Positions 17,525 to 25,754 of a DNA stretch of 36,549 nucleotides are shown piece by piece. A program made the translations under genes and the position numbers. Position 1 is the first letter of the stretch; every line of letters begins with the position of its first letter. A model generated the notes under the pieces. It was not told where the DNA came from. It made no database searches and saw only the letters and a list, made by a program, of their open reading frames with translations. This DNA comes from Candidatus Cloacimonadota bacterium. GTDB lineage: Bacteria; Cloacimonadota; Cloacimonadia; Cloacimonadales; Cloacimonadaceae. The stretch covers positions 1 to 36,549 of the forward strand of contig JAHDQK010000082.1 in assembly GCA_018433885.1 (NCBI GenBank), written 5' to 3'.

Positions 17525-18379
17525 ATGGAATTTCAAAAAATCATCCTTAGCCTTCAGAATTATTGGGCAGAAAAAGGCTGCAATCTGATCCAGCCCTACG
17601 ATATCGAAATGGGTGCCGGAACCTTTCATCCAGCCACATTCTTCGGTGCCTTAGGCTCTGCCCCCTGCTCCATCGCCTATCCCCAAGCCTGCCGGCGTCC
17701 CAAAGATGGTCGCTATGGAGAAAACCCAAACCGCTTTCAGCATTATTACCAGTTTCAGGTGATTATAAAACCTTGCCCAGACGACATCCAGAACCTATAT
17801 CTTAAAAGCCTCGAAGCGATCGGAATCGAAATTCGCAAACACGATATCCGCTTTGTGGAAGACGATTGGGAATCCCCCACATTGGGTGCATGGGGTCTGG
17901 GCTGGGAAGTTTGGTTGGATGGTATGGAGATATCTCAGTTCACATATTTCCAGCAGGTTGGCAGTGTGGATATCTTCCCCGTCTCCGTAGAACTCACCTA
18001 TGGCTTGGAACGCCTGGCAATGTATATTCAGGATGTTCCCGATTATCGCCAGTTAAAGTTCAGCCCTAGCACCAAATATGCTGATCTGTATTATAATAAA
18101 GAGGTAGAGTACTCGGCTTACAATTTTGAGTATGCGGATACCTCTCTGCTCTTTGAATTGTTCACCAAATATGAGGCAGAAAGCCAGAAGTTGATCGCGG
18201 CAAATCTGGTGTATCCTGCCTACGATATGCTACTTAAAAGTTCCCACACTTTCAATCTTTTGGATGCCAGAGGCGTGATTAGCGTTACCGAACGTGCTGC
18301 TTACATTGGAAGAATACGCAATCTGGCAAAAAACTGCGCAAATGCCTATATGGCGAAATACTGTGAGGAGGGATCATGA
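17525..18379 (+). CDS. glyQ: Glycyl-tRNA synthetase alpha subunit
   Basis: GlyQ is the catalytic subunit of the alpha2-beta2 bacterial glycyl-tRNA synthetase. It activates glycine and charges tRNA-Gly. The 284-residue sequence is a full-length, highly conserved match, with [20 protein letters not shown] at 14-33, [18 protein letters not shown] near 64-81 and [17 protein letters not shown] near 157-173. It starts two bases after the MerR stop. The beta subunit gene glyS, which usually follows glyQ, is not here; the next gene (four-base overlap) is an unrecognised 222-residue protein. glyS must lie elsewhere in the genome for this enzyme to work. Confidence 0.97.
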   Translation: MEFQKIILSLQNYWAEKGCNLIQPYDIEMGAGTFHPATFFGALGSAPCSIAYPQACRRPKDGRYGENPNRFQHYYQFQVIIKPCPDDIQNLYLKSLEAIGIEIRKHDIRFVEDDWESPTLGAWGLGWEVWLDGMEISQFTYFQQVGSVDIFPVSVELTYGLERLAMYIQDVPDYRQLKFSPSTKYADLYYNKEVEYSAYNFEYADTSLLFELFTKYEAESQKLIAANLVYPAYDMLLKSSHTFNLLDARGVISVTERAAYIGRIRNLAKNCANAYMAKYCEEGS

Positions 18380-19044
18380 ACCACCCTTACGATGGCATTA
18401 TGAATGCTCTCGGCAACGTTGCCGACAGACTGATCCAAGTGTATGTATATCAAGACATACTGGGTTACTACAATGCGGTTATCATCCTCGATGAAGATCC
18501 CGATGGATGGCTGGACAAGCTGGCTCCGCTTGCCAAATATGTTCATAAACACAACCTCGCTCTTCCGCTAATCATTAACCGCCGATTCATCCACTATTCC
18601 CTGGATTCGTATCCCCTTGAGTTCATCAACATCATCAGTAGCCAGAGCGTGAACCTGCTGGTAAAAGAAGACCTTCTAGCAAGTCTCAAAATTCAACCCG
18701 CAGACGTACGCCTGCAAATGGAGCGGGAGTTCAAAAGCAAATGGTTGCTTACCCGCCAGATAGTATTGGAAGGAAAGCTGAACAACCGCAACCTGCGGGA
18801 AACCATGAGACGCTCCATAACTGCTCTCATTCCAGCTCTAAAAGGCTTCTTTTTCCTCGCCAATCAACCATATCCTCAAACCAGTAAAGACCTCTTTGCC
18901 CAAGCTGCTCTTATCAGCAAAGCGGATCTGAACGCATTGGGAATCTGGATGGATAAAAGTAGTATCGAGACCGCTGACGTAGAGCGTTACCTCTCTATCC
19001 TGCAAAAACTTATGGAACTGATGGAAACTTACCAGGTGGACTAA
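18376..19044 (+). CDS. Hypothetical protein, possibly a degenerate nucleotidyltransferase-like protein
   Basis: I do not recognise this 222-residue protein with confidence. It has no signal peptide or membrane segment. The segments [20 protein letters not shown] (19-38), [20 protein letters not shown] (62-81) and EFINI (82-86), then a helix with [16 protein letters not shown] (113-128), resemble a group of bacterial proteins with a nucleotidyltransferase-like fold. In those, an 'F/YP-x-EF-x-(D/N)I' motif follows the core and a long helical bundle closes the protein. The catalytic GS...DxD motif of true nucleotidyltransferases is not visible, so it is probably not an active enzyme of that type. 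It overlaps glyQ by four bases and directly abuts the next gene, so all three are probably translated together. Confidence 0.6.
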   Translation: MNHPYDGIMNALGNVADRLIQVYVYQDILGYYNAVIILDEDPDGWLDKLAPLAKYVHKHNLALPLIINRRFIHYSLDSYPLEFINIISSQSVNLLVKEDLLASLKIQPADVRLQMEREFKSKWLLTRQIVLEGKLNNRNLRETMRRSITALIPALKGFFFLANQPYPQTSKDLFAQAALISKADLNALGIWMDKSSIETADVERYLSILQKLMELMETYQVD

Positions 19045-19836
19045 ATGATCCAGACAAAATTCAATCTCGGAGATAGCAAGATACCCGTCTTGGCTCTGGC
19101 AATTCATCATGGCCACCAAGTCCCCCCTGCCCTCGCGCGGTTCACCAGCATTTCAGATATCGACCGCTATCGCGAGGAAGACCCCTACACCGGGCAGTTT
19201 GCACAGTACTTTTCCAACCACATCATTGTGGAAACCAGCCGTTTCGCAGTGGATCTCAACCGCCGTCGCGAACAATGCGTGTATCTGGAACCGGAAGACG
19301 CATGGGGCTTGAAAACCAGAAACTCTGAACTCCCGGAAGCCCTGTACGATGACCTCCTAGCGAGTTACGACGATTGGTACAATACTCTCGTTTATCAAAT
19401 TGAGCGGCTCTTGAATCTCCATCCCTTCCTGATAGTTTTGGATCTTCACAGCTTCAATCATCGCCGGGGTGGGCCCGATGCTGAACCAGACCCCCAAAGC
19501 GAAAACCCGGATATCATCTTGGGGAGAAGCAATATGCCGCAGAACCTGTATCCTCTGGTGGAAGACCTCCGCAAAAACCTGGATGGCAAGAAGTTTGGGA
19601 ACTACTCTCTGGATGTGCGGACAGACGTAAAATTCCCAGGGGGCAGGCTTCCCCGCTTTCTGCACGAAAGATTTCCCGATCGCCTTATCTGCCCGGCAAT
19701 TGAGTTCAAAAAGATATTCATGAACGAATGGAGCGGAAAACTGAACCCTGTAGCCTTATGTGAGATTCGCAGGGTCTTCATGCAAGAGGTTAGACCCTGG
19801 ATCCAGCGTAGCCTGGCAGCTATTCCCAGTTTATAA
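19045..19836 (+). CDS. N-formylglutamate amidohydrolase family protein
   Basis: The 263-residue protein matches the FGase family (PF05013) in several places: IHHGHQVPPAL near the N-terminus (20-30), RFAVDLNRRRE at 66-76, VLDLHSFNHRRGG at 131-143 and PGGRLPRFLHERFP near 199-212. Family members are zinc-dependent and remove formate from N-formylglutamate, as in histidine breakdown, but no hut genes are nearby and substrate assignment within the family is uncertain. Its ATG follows directly after the stop of the 222-residue gene. It ends the run that began at recJ. Confidence 0.82.
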   Translation: MIQTKFNLGDSKIPVLALAIHHGHQVPPALARFTSISDIDRYREEDPYTGQFAQYFSNHIIVETSRFAVDLNRRREQCVYLEPEDAWGLKTRNSELPEALYDDLLASYDDWYNTLVYQIERLLNLHPFLIVLDLHSFNHRRGGPDAEPDPQSENPDIILGRSNMPQNLYPLVEDLRKNLDGKKFGNYSLDVRTDVKFPGGRLPRFLHERFPDRLICPAIEFKKIFMNEWSGKLNPVALCEIRRVFMQEVRPWIQRSLAAIPSL

Positions 19837-19886
19837 ACCCGGTTCTGGTACTCGCTGAAGCCCTAACCTCTTTCCGGAAGATTGAC

Positions 19887-19990
19887 AGATAGCAAGCCCA
19901 TTTGTCAAAGCAATTGCCATGCTACGTTCATGCAGTGCAGATTGCTTCAATCCGGCTTGGAAACTGCTTCTGGTAATGGGGTTGCAATAC
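19887..19990 (-). repeat. Degenerate dispersed element, copy C
   Basis: On the minus strand this region has CAGT, a spacer longer than in the other copies, ACTGCAT, and then GCTTTGACA. Copy B at 30071-30140 shares ACTGCAT, GCTTTGACA and short flanking blocks in the same order. This is the most diverged of the three copies. Short translations of B and C also look alike ('C-M-E-T-A-L-T' against 'S-M-A-I-A-L-T'), so they could derive from an old coding sequence. Confidence 0.3.
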
Positions 19991-20227
19991 CTTGCACAAA
20001 TCTCGCTGGTACAAATCCACTGTAATGCTGGTAAATCTAATGCATTACAGAAAAGAGATTGTTTGCGTACCACGTGATCCGTAAACTCCATCTTGAACTT
20101 TTTCCTATTACTCATATATCCAACGTGGTTTTACCAACAGCGCATGGCTGGGGCGTATCTTCACGATCGATTACCATAGTGTAAAAACCTTGTCATCTCC
20201 CTCGAGTCATATTCTCCAATTTTCCTG

Positions 20228-20256
20228 TTGACAAAAGATACTGCCAATCCTATCCT
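20228..20256 (+). promoter_or_regulatory. Promoter of the desulfoferrodoxin-rubrerythrin-rubredoxin cluster
   Basis: TTGACA at 20228-20233 is a perfect -35 box. After exactly 17 nt, TATCCT at 20251-20256 is a four-of-six -10 box. It sits 32 nt before the desulfoferrodoxin start and after a long gene-free stretch, so it is the best promoter candidate in the window. I see no clear operator such as a PerR box. Confidence 0.6.
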
Positions 20257-20288
20257 TGGCACAGATAGCTAAATATATGGAGGTAAGG

Positions 20289-20666
20289 ATGATAACTCTA
20301 CGACAAGTATGGCACTGCCCGATATGTGGAAACGTGGTTGAGGCAGTTTATGCCGGCCAGGGTGAATTGGTTTGCTGCGGCGAACCCATGAAGCTTCTCA
20401 AAGAAAACACCGTAGATGCTGCAAAAGAAAAGCACGTCCCGGTAGTTACTGACCTAGGCAATTCCATCAAAGTGGAAGTCGGTTCCGTGCCGCATCCGAT
20501 GGAAGAAAAGCACTACATCGCGTTTGTAGAAGTATTAACTGCCAAAAAAGTGTATCGCCATGAATTCAAACCCGGTGAAGCACCTGTGGCGGAATTCCCT
20601 GTTAAACACGCTGAAGTGGAGTCGGTGCGGGAGTATTGCAACCTGCACGGCCTGTGGAAAGCTTAG
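20289..20666 (+). CDS. dfx: Desulfoferrodoxin (2Fe superoxide reductase)
   Basis: This enzyme reduces superoxide to hydrogen peroxide in anaerobes without making oxygen. The 125-residue length is typical. The N-terminal desulforedoxin-like iron site has C10, C13, C29 and C30. The catalytic site has H49, H69, H75, C117 and H120, with K48 just before the first histidine as in characterised enzymes. I use ATG 20289, with GGAGGT at 20279-20284. In-frame ATG 20274 overlaps that site, and TTG 20256 falls on the last base of the -10 box, so both are less likely. It leads a cluster with rubrerythrin and rubredoxin, which supply peroxide reduction and electrons. Confidence 0.96.
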   Translation: MITLRQVWHCPICGNVVEAVYAGQGELVCCGEPMKLLKENTVDAAKEKHVPVVTDLGNSIKVEVGSVPHPMEEKHYIAFVEVLTAKKVYRHEFKPGEAPVAEFPVKHAEVESVREYCNLHGLWKA

Positions 20667-20686
20667 ATAACCCTGGAGGTAAATGA

Positions 20687-21283
20687 ATGTCCTTTAAAGA
20701 TACCAGAACTGCAGAGAATCTGATGAAATCCTTTGCCGGCGAAAGCCAGGCAAGAATGCGCTACGAATATTCCGCAAAAACTGCAAAAAAAGAAGGTTAT
20801 GAGCAAATCGCCAACATCTTCATGGAAACTGCTTTAAACGAAAAAGAACATGCCAAGGTCTTCTTCCGGCACCTTCTGAAAAACGGAATTGAAGGCGAGG
20901 TGATCAACATCACTGCTTCCTACCCCGTTGGCTGGAGTGAAACCGAAAACGCAACGATCAAGAACCTGGAATTTGCCGCTAATGGCGAAAACGAGGAATG
21001 GACAGAGCTCTATCCCATGTTTGCCGATATCGCCGAGGAAGAGGGATTCAAAGAGATCGCTCTATCCTGGAGACTGGTGGCAAAAGTGGAAAAAGAGCAC
21101 GAGAAGCGTTTCCGCAAGCTCTACGAAAATGTGAAGAACCTCAAAGTATTCAAAAAAGAAGAAAAAGTCTTTTGGAAATGCCTGAATTGCGGTTATATTC
21201 ATGAAGGGGACAATGCTCCCAAGGTATGCCCTGTTTGCAATCATCCTCAGGGCTATTTCGAAGTACACATTGAGACATATTAA
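20687..21283 (+). CDS. rbr: Rubrerythrin
   Basis: Rubrerythrin reduces hydrogen peroxide to water with electrons from rubredoxin. The 198-residue protein has an N-terminal diiron four-helix domain, with ligand candidates E19, E52 and H55 (ExxH), E96, and E135 with H138 (ExxH). It ends in a rubredoxin-like FeS4 domain with C165, C168, C181 and C184. GGAGGT at 20675-20680 precedes the ATG at 20687; the ATG four bases upstream is out of frame and stops at once. It follows dfx after 20 bases and precedes rubredoxin after 17, so the three form an operon for removing superoxide and then peroxide. Confidence 0.97.
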   Translation: MSFKDTRTAENLMKSFAGESQARMRYEYSAKTAKKEGYEQIANIFMETALNEKEHAKVFFRHLLKNGIEGEVINITASYPVGWSETENATIKNLEFAANGENEEWTELYPMFADIAEEEGFKEIALSWRLVAKVEKEHEKRFRKLYENVKNLKVFKKEEKVFWKCLNCGYIHEGDNAPKVCPVCNHPQGYFEVHIETY

Positions 21284-21300
21284 AATCCTGGAGGATTCCC

Positions 21301-21441
21301 ATGCAGAAGTATCAATGCATCGCATGTGGCTGGATCTACGATCCCGCTGAGAACGACAACGTACCGTTTGAACAACTCCCCGAAGATTTTGTTTGCCCGG
21401 AATGCGGTGTCGGCAAAGACATGTTTGAACCCGTCGATTAA
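21301..21441 (+). CDS. Rubredoxin, short form (46 aa)
   Basis: This small electron carrier would feed the superoxide reductase and rubrerythrin upstream. The 46-residue protein has the two iron-binding pairs C6-x2-C9 and C32-x2-C35, with the usual W/Y residues (WIYDP) and [11 protein letters not shown]. The usual rubredoxin has about 52-54 residues and about 29 residues between the inner cysteines; here there are only 22. The missing part is the loop that normally reads 'GD-x-x-x-G-I-x-P-G-T'. A similar 7-residue deletion is known in Desulfovibrio desulfuricans ATCC 27774 rubredoxin. CTGGAGG lies before the ATG, and a terminator follows at 21454. Confidence 0.93.
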   Translation: MQKYQCIACGWIYDPAENDNVPFEQLPEDFVCPECGVGKDMFEPVD

Positions 21442-21453
21442 CAAACCTATAGC

Positions 21454-21488
21454 ACCGGGGAGCATCGCTTGCTTCCCGGTATTTATTT
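21454..21488 (+). terminator. Terminator after the rubredoxin gene
   Basis: ACCGGGGAGC (21454-21463) pairs with GCTTCCCGGT (21471-21480) over 10 bp with one wobble and a 7-nt loop, followed by the T-rich ATTTATTTT. It should end most transcription of the superoxide/peroxide cluster, so the ferritin-like gene at 21517 may be read through only in part. Confidence 0.7.
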
Positions 21489-21516
21489 TCCAGCTTATTA
21501 GTTCAACTGAGGAAGC

Positions 21517-21969
21517 ATGACAATTACAGAATTCAACGAAATCTTGGATTTTGCCGTAGAACGTGAACATGAGGCTGCGGCGTTTTATCGCAGTTTGCAA
21601 GAACAGAGCAAATTCAACGCTCACAATGCAATGCTTAAAGAACTGGAACAAATGGAGATGGGGCATATCGTAGTAATCGAATCCATCCGCAAGAAAGGTA
21701 TTGTCACCCAAGATATTGATAAGGTGGTAAACCTGAAAATCAGCGAATATCTCACCAAAGAACCAGATCAAGAAGAGCTCAACTATCAAAATATCCTGAT
21801 CAGAGCCATGAAGCGGGAAGAGAACTCCCAGAAACTCTATACCGAGATGAGCCTTAAGTTTCCAGATCCAGAGCTATCCAAGCTCTTCCGCCAATTAGCT
21901 GCCGACGAGGCTAAACATAAGCTCCATTTTGAGCAACTCTACGACGAGTTTTTGAAGAGCGGCAATTGA
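21517..21969 (+). CDS. Ferritin-like diiron protein (rubrerythrin family, no rubredoxin domain)
   Basis: The 150-residue protein is a four-helix bundle with the diiron ligand pattern E, ExxH, E, ExxH: helix 1 EREHEAAAFYRSL, helix 2 EMEMGHIVVIE (EMGH), helix 3 KREENSQKLYTEM and helix 4 DEAKHKLHFEQLYDEF (EAKH). It lacks the C-terminal rubredoxin domain of the full rubrerythrin at 20687. Such proteins act in iron storage or peroxide reduction, and the reaction cannot be told from sequence. GAGGA precedes the ATG. A related protein of similar length is encoded at 31868-32335. The tsaB start overlaps its stop by four bases. Confidence 0.88.
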   Translation: MTITEFNEILDFAVEREHEAAAFYRSLQEQSKFNAHNAMLKELEQMEMGHIVVIESIRKKGIVTQDIDKVVNLKISEYLTKEPDQEELNYQNILIRAMKREENSQKLYTEMSLKFPDPELSKLFRQLAADEAKHKLHFEQLYDEFLKSGN

Positions 21970-22634
21970 AGCTCGCCATCGACAGCTCCCAAACCTCCGG
22001 ATCAATAGCGATCCACGACGGTGTGCGCTTGGTGTATAGCGCATTTTTCGATATCCGCATCACCCATAGCGAGACCTTGATGCCGGTTTTGGATGCTGCC
22101 ATGAAACTCTGTGGTTATCGACCTCAGGACATAAATGAGCTCTACATATGCTTGGGGCCTGGATCCTTTACCGGTCTCAGAATCGGGCTTGCCACTGCCA
22201 AAGGGATCGCTTATGCGCAAGACATCCCGGTGCTGGGCTTTAGTTCTTTTGAGCTTGCAGCTCTACCTTGCATGATAAGCGGGAAGAAGATCATCAGCGT
22301 GATCGACGCAAAAATGCAGGAAGTGTATGCGGCAGGCTTCGATGTGGATTTGAGCTCCACAATTCCACCCTGTGTAACCACTCCAAAAGAGATTCTTAAT
22401 TGGGATCTAAACGGATATGTGTTCTGTGGTAGCGGAGTTCCCCGGATCTCTGAGATAGCATCCAGTTCAGATATAACTCTCGATTACGCTCCCCCATATT
22501 ATCATCAGTTGAAAGCGGAATACTTGTTTGAACTCAGCCGATATATCGCCCCCAGAGTGCATCAAGGCGATGCTTTGGCGGATCTGGAACCGTTTTATAT
22601 AAGGGAGAGCACGGCGCAAATGCGCAAACGTTAG
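21966..22634 (+). CDS. tsaB: tRNA threonylcarbamoyladenosine (t6A37) biosynthesis protein TsaB
   Basis: TsaB works with TsaD and TsaE to place the threonylcarbamoyl group on A37 of tRNAs that read ANN codons. It has an ASKHA fold without its own catalytic activity. The 222-residue protein has AIDSSQTSGSIAI at 4-16, THSETLMP at 33-40 and the strong family motif GPGSFTGLRIGLATAKG at 64-80. The start is a TTG at 21966 that overlaps the upstream stop (TTGA); TsaB proteins usually begin right before 'LAIDTS', so this start is right despite the rare codon. tsaC, tsaD and tsaE are not in the window. Confidence 0.93.
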   Translation: MKLAIDSSQTSGSIAIHDGVRLVYSAFFDIRITHSETLMPVLDAAMKLCGYRPQDINELYICLGPGSFTGLRIGLATAKGIAYAQDIPVLGFSSFELAALPCMISGKKIISVIDAKMQEVYAAGFDVDLSSTIPPCVTTPKEILNWDLNGYVFCGSGVPRISEIASSSDITLDYAPPYYHQLKAEYLFELSRYIAPRVHQGDALADLEPFYIRESTAQMRKR

Positions 22635-22670
22635 GCGTCAATCCGGGCTGAATGCCCCTTGCAAAGGTCT

Positions 22671-23576
22671 CTAAACCTTGAATAGATAGATTAAAAGCGG
22701 TAGATATATCAAGGCGATGATGATCGAGAAGCTTACCATCGTCGCGGCAAACTCCCTGTCCATGTTTTCCAGATTCGCAAATATGAGGGTATTAAAGCCT
22801 ATTGGCAATGCGGAACAAACAATCACCGTAGTGGCAGTAAGCCCCTGCAAATTGAATATCATAGCCAGCAAATATCCTATCCCCAAACCCAAACCCATGC
22901 GGATGAATATCGCCAAAAATGCCTTGCTTATGTTCTTGCGCTTGGGCTCGAAATACAATCCTAAAGCAATCATCACCAGTGGCGTGGTGGGCTGCCCTAT
23001 CAGAGAAAAGAAGTTCACCGAAACCTGGGGCAGGTTCAGTCCGCCAAGCTTGATCAGAAACGCAATCAACATCGCGTATAATGGCGGTAGTTTCAGAAAT
23101 TTGCTCCACACGATCCTGTCGGTGTGGGCATTTTCTCCATATTTGATCGCATTATAATAGGTGAAAGTGAAGATCATGAAGGTATTGCCGATATCAAAAA
23201 GAGATGCCCTTGCCAGCCCTTCATCTCCAAATGCCGCTTGAAAGAAGGGTAACGCATAAGCTGTATTCATGATCATCGTCCCTACCAGAAAACTCCCGAA
23301 CATAGGCTTGGGCAGCTTCAGCCTGCGGTTCACCAAGTTGGAGATCAGGAACATACAGACCACCACCGCCATGGCAAAGACGGGTATTAGTAGCATATCA
23401 GCACTCACCCGGACATTGTTAATAGCTATGATGGTAAGAGCTGGAAGCGATATATTCAATACAAATTTAAGCAGAATCGGGGCATCTTCTTTGCCCATCA
23501 TTTTCAGCCGTTTGGCAAGAACTCCGGCAAAGAAAGCCACGATCAGCGGCAGGATCTTTTCTACAAATGGATTCAT
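22671..23576 (-). CDS. AEC family transporter (auxin efflux carrier-like permease)
   Basis: The 301-residue membrane protein has about ten hydrophobic segments in two blocks of five with a polar middle, as in the AEC family (PF03547), which includes bacterial MdcF and malate permeases. The opening MNPFVEKILPLIVAFFAGVL followed by AKRLKMMGKED is the family N-terminus, and ALPIGFNTLIFA near 265 is the typical conserved segment of the second half. Substrates include small organic acids and auxins; here it is unknown. The gene follows the phosphate transporter gene by three bases on the same strand, which suggests joint transcription without a functional link. Confidence 0.88.
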   Translation of the reverse strand: MNPFVEKILPLIVAFFAGVLAKRLKMMGKEDAPILLKFVLNISLPALTIIAINNVRVSADMLLIPVFAMAVVVCMFLISNLVNRRLKLPKPMFGSFLVGTMIMNTAYALPFFQAAFGDEGLARASLFDIGNTFMIFTFTYYNAIKYGENAHTDRIVWSKFLKLPPLYAMLIAFLIKLGGLNLPQVSVNFFSLIGQPTTPLVMIALGLYFEPKRKNISKAFLAIFIRMGLGLGIGYLLAMIFNLQGLTATTVIVCSALPIGFNTLIFANLENMDREFAATMVSFSIIIALIYLPLLIYLFKV

Positions 23577-23579
23577 TAT

Positions 23580-25070
23580 CTATTCTTTTTTATCATCGAC
23601 GACAAATGCGCGAAAGAGGAGATCCAGCTTACCCTCCAACACGCGGTTGTAGTTCTTCTGTACTTCGCTTCGGGGAGGATTAAACAGAGCAAACTCTTCC
23701 TCTTTTGCCAAGTCCGCCATCAGTTGCCATTTGTGGCGATAGCTTCTTCCATTCAACTCGTCAATACGCTGCAGTTGCCTCTCGCTGAACCTCGCAACCA
23801 TCCCGCTGGCTTGCAATTTAGCAGGATCCACTTTAAGATGATGCACTTCTGCCAGCTTGATGATCCTAAGCATCTGTTCACGATCCAGTTTATCCTGATC
23901 TGCCAGCTCTCGATAGATATCCCGTTCAGCCCGGAATGAACGTCCATTCACGGTGGATAGCGCAGTTGTGTCGTACCCCTCCTCCGCAATTTTGGTGATG
24001 GATTTCCGGTCGAAGATATAGTGGGCTTCCTGCTGTACCTTCTGCTCAAATACATTCTGGATGATGAATAGCAAGGTAAAACTTATCAAAGCTGCCAGGA
24101 CTGGTGCCGCTACCCACGCGAATGAAATGCGGGCGAGGATGTTATAACGAATGTTCTTTCCGCCTTTGGAAAGCCCGATGCCAACTACCGCGCCTACTAT
24201 CACTTGCGTGGATGAAACCGGCACCAAGGGAATTGTCGGAAGCCCCAGACTTAGTAACACATTATAAAGCCCCCGCGATGCAAACAGAAACAGAACTATC
24301 GCCTCCGCACTAAGAGCGATCAAGGCAGTAATGGGAGATAGATGAAAGAGATCCTTGCCCACCGTACGCATCACTTTGTGGGAGTAGGTATAGATGCCCA
24401 CCACGATGGATAATGCTCCCAAAAGATACAACTGTTGTACACCCGTGATGCTGATCAGTCCACCCAGATTGAGATCCTTGAAGGGGGAGACCGGCACAAA
24501 GACACCCACCACGTTCGCAATGTTGTTTGCTCCCAAAGAATAAGCTCCAAAAGCCCCCACCACCACCAAAGCATACCTTACGAAAACGTCCTGCTCCAAA
24601 AGATGCGACTTGGAACGGTTCACGATCGGCTTGGCGATGTGAAAGAGCAGAGCGGCTATGCTCCCGGAGAGAACAAATGCCATCACCCAAGATGATGCGA
24701 TGGTGATCAAAGAACGGTAATCCGTGAGCCTGCCGGAAAACATGTTCCAGCCGATTATCGCACCCACAATGGTCTGTGAGGTGGAAACCGGGATCCCAAC
24801 TCTCACGATCAAAGTAATGGTAATCGCCGCCGCTAGAGACACCGTAAAGGCTCCCCCTAAAGCGTCCACCGAGCCTAATCTGCCTAAGGTGCCGGAAGGA
24901 CCGCTACCTTCAAACACGGCTCCCAAGGTGATAAATATCGCAGCGATCAAGGCGGCTTTCTTGAACTTCAGCATATGGGTTTCCACCGCCGCGCCAAAGA
25001 TGTTCCCGGTATCGTTCGCTCCCAGCGACCAACCCAGGAACAAACCGCTTAACAGGTAAAAGAAAAACAT
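23580..25070 (-). CDS. pit: PiT-type inorganic phosphate transporter with C-terminal extension
   Basis: PiT proteins import phosphate together with metal ions or protons. The membrane part (1 to about 340) has the two family repeats: GANDTGNIFG at 17-26 and GANNIANVVGVF at 180-191, each followed by a conserved PVSTSQ- or PVSSTQ-type motif (94-100, 284-290). The protein has 496 residues, and the last 155 are a soluble, highly charged extension not found in simple PiT proteins. Within it, NGRSFRAERDIYRELADQ (375-392) and NGRSYRHKWQLMADLAKE (440-457) look like two copies of one motif. The DUF47 gene lies six bases upstream and is the usual PiT partner. Confidence 0.93.
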   Translation of the reverse strand: MFFFYLLSGLFLGWSLGANDTGNIFGAAVETHMLKFKKAALIAAIFITLGAVFEGSGPSGTLGRLGSVDALGGAFTVSLAAAITITLIVRVGIPVSTSQTIVGAIIGWNMFSGRLTDYRSLITIASSWVMAFVLSGSIAALLFHIAKPIVNRSKSHLLEQDVFVRYALVVVGAFGAYSLGANNIANVVGVFVPVSPFKDLNLGGLISITGVQQLYLLGALSIVVGIYTYSHKVMRTVGKDLFHLSPITALIALSAEAIVLFLFASRGLYNVLLSLGLPTIPLVPVSSTQVIVGAVVGIGLSKGGKNIRYNILARISFAWVAAPVLAALISFTLLFIIQNVFEQKVQQEAHYIFDRKSITKIAEEGYDTTALSTVNGRSFRAERDIYRELADQDKLDREQMLRIIKLAEVHHLKVDPAKLQASGMVARFSERQLQRIDELNGRSYRHKWQLMADLAKEEEFALFNPPRSEVQKNYNRVLEGKLDLLFRAFVVDDKKE

Positions 25071-25076
25071 GCTTGG

Positions 25077-25721
25077 TTAAAGCTGCCTTTTGATAGTATA
25101 GATCGACAATCGGTCGCAGACATTCTGCGCAGCATCGGAGATCTTTTCGATGTGGATGGCAAAAAAGCGCAACTGGCTCTTGCGGGAGAGCTCGATATCA
25201 ATGCCAAATATCTGACGCCGTAGGCGCTCTCCGATATGATCCGCTTCACGTTCAAAGAAATACACTTTGTGGATGTAGTTATTCACCGCGGCGAGATCCC
25301 GAAAGAAAGAGCGTACGGCAAAGACGAGCTGCTCTACAGCCGCTACGGAAGCGCGCGTAGTCTGCATCCATAGATCATTCAATTCTACTGGGATCTGGGG
25401 TAACTCAATGGAAAACTGTAGCAAGGAATCCTTGATATTATCGATCACTTCGTCCGTATTCTCCAAGATAGCTAGCACATCCCCCCTGTTCTCCGGGATC
25501 AGTGTTCTCTCGTAAAGAAACCGCTCTATACTCACCCGCAGGTCGTCCGCACGGTGCTCATACTCGCGAAGCTGGGTAAGACGCTCCTCAAACTGCGGAA
25601 GCCTACCCTCAAGATAATCTTCCACCGCCAATTGAAATGTGGTGGCAGCATCACTCACAATATCTAAGAATGTGTCTATTTGGGATTCAACAAATCTGGT
25701 AGTCTTGAGTAGTAGCGCCAT
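25077..25721 (-). CDS. DUF47/PhoU-like phosphate transport accessory protein
   Basis: The 214-residue all-helical protein matches the DUF47 (TIGR00153) family, which is PhoU-like and usually encoded beside PiT transporters as a probable regulator or chaperone of phosphate uptake. The motifs EYEHRADDLRVSIERFLYE (near 53-71) and READHIGERLRRQIF (near 157-171), spaced about 100 residues apart, are the two half-repeats with metal-ligand-type residues. A good promoter lies at 25755-25782 and an AAAGGTG site before the ATG. The PiT gene follows after 6 bases, so the pair is one operon. Confidence 0.93.
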   Translation of the reverse strand: MALLLKTTRFVESQIDTFLDIVSDAATTFQLAVEDYLEGRLPQFEERLTQLREYEHRADDLRVSIERFLYERTLIPENRGDVLAILENTDEVIDNIKDSLLQFSIELPQIPVELNDLWMQTTRASVAAVEQLVFAVRSFFRDLAAVNNYIHKVYFFEREADHIGERLRRQIFGIDIELSRKSQLRFFAIHIEKISDAAQNVCDRLSIYTIKRQL

Positions 25722-25754
25722 GTATCACCTTTCCTGCTTTTTGTTCTTAGCTTC

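Larger units (their letters stand above)
19837..20288. other. Intergenic region before the oxidative-stress island
   Basis: This 452-base stretch has no gene I can support. It holds a degenerate element at about 19887-19990 (related to those near 386 and 30071) and a good promoter at 20228-20256. An open minus-strand frame covers 19831-20115 (94 codons), but its upstream context and composition do not support a gene. Part of the frame may be the decayed coding form of the dispersed element. Confidence 0.55.

Noticed and set aside
19831-20115. Minus-strand open frame of 94 codons after the amidohydrolase gene
   Set aside because: No clear start context and no family match that I can see; part of it resembles the dispersed degenerate element, so it may be a relic at most.
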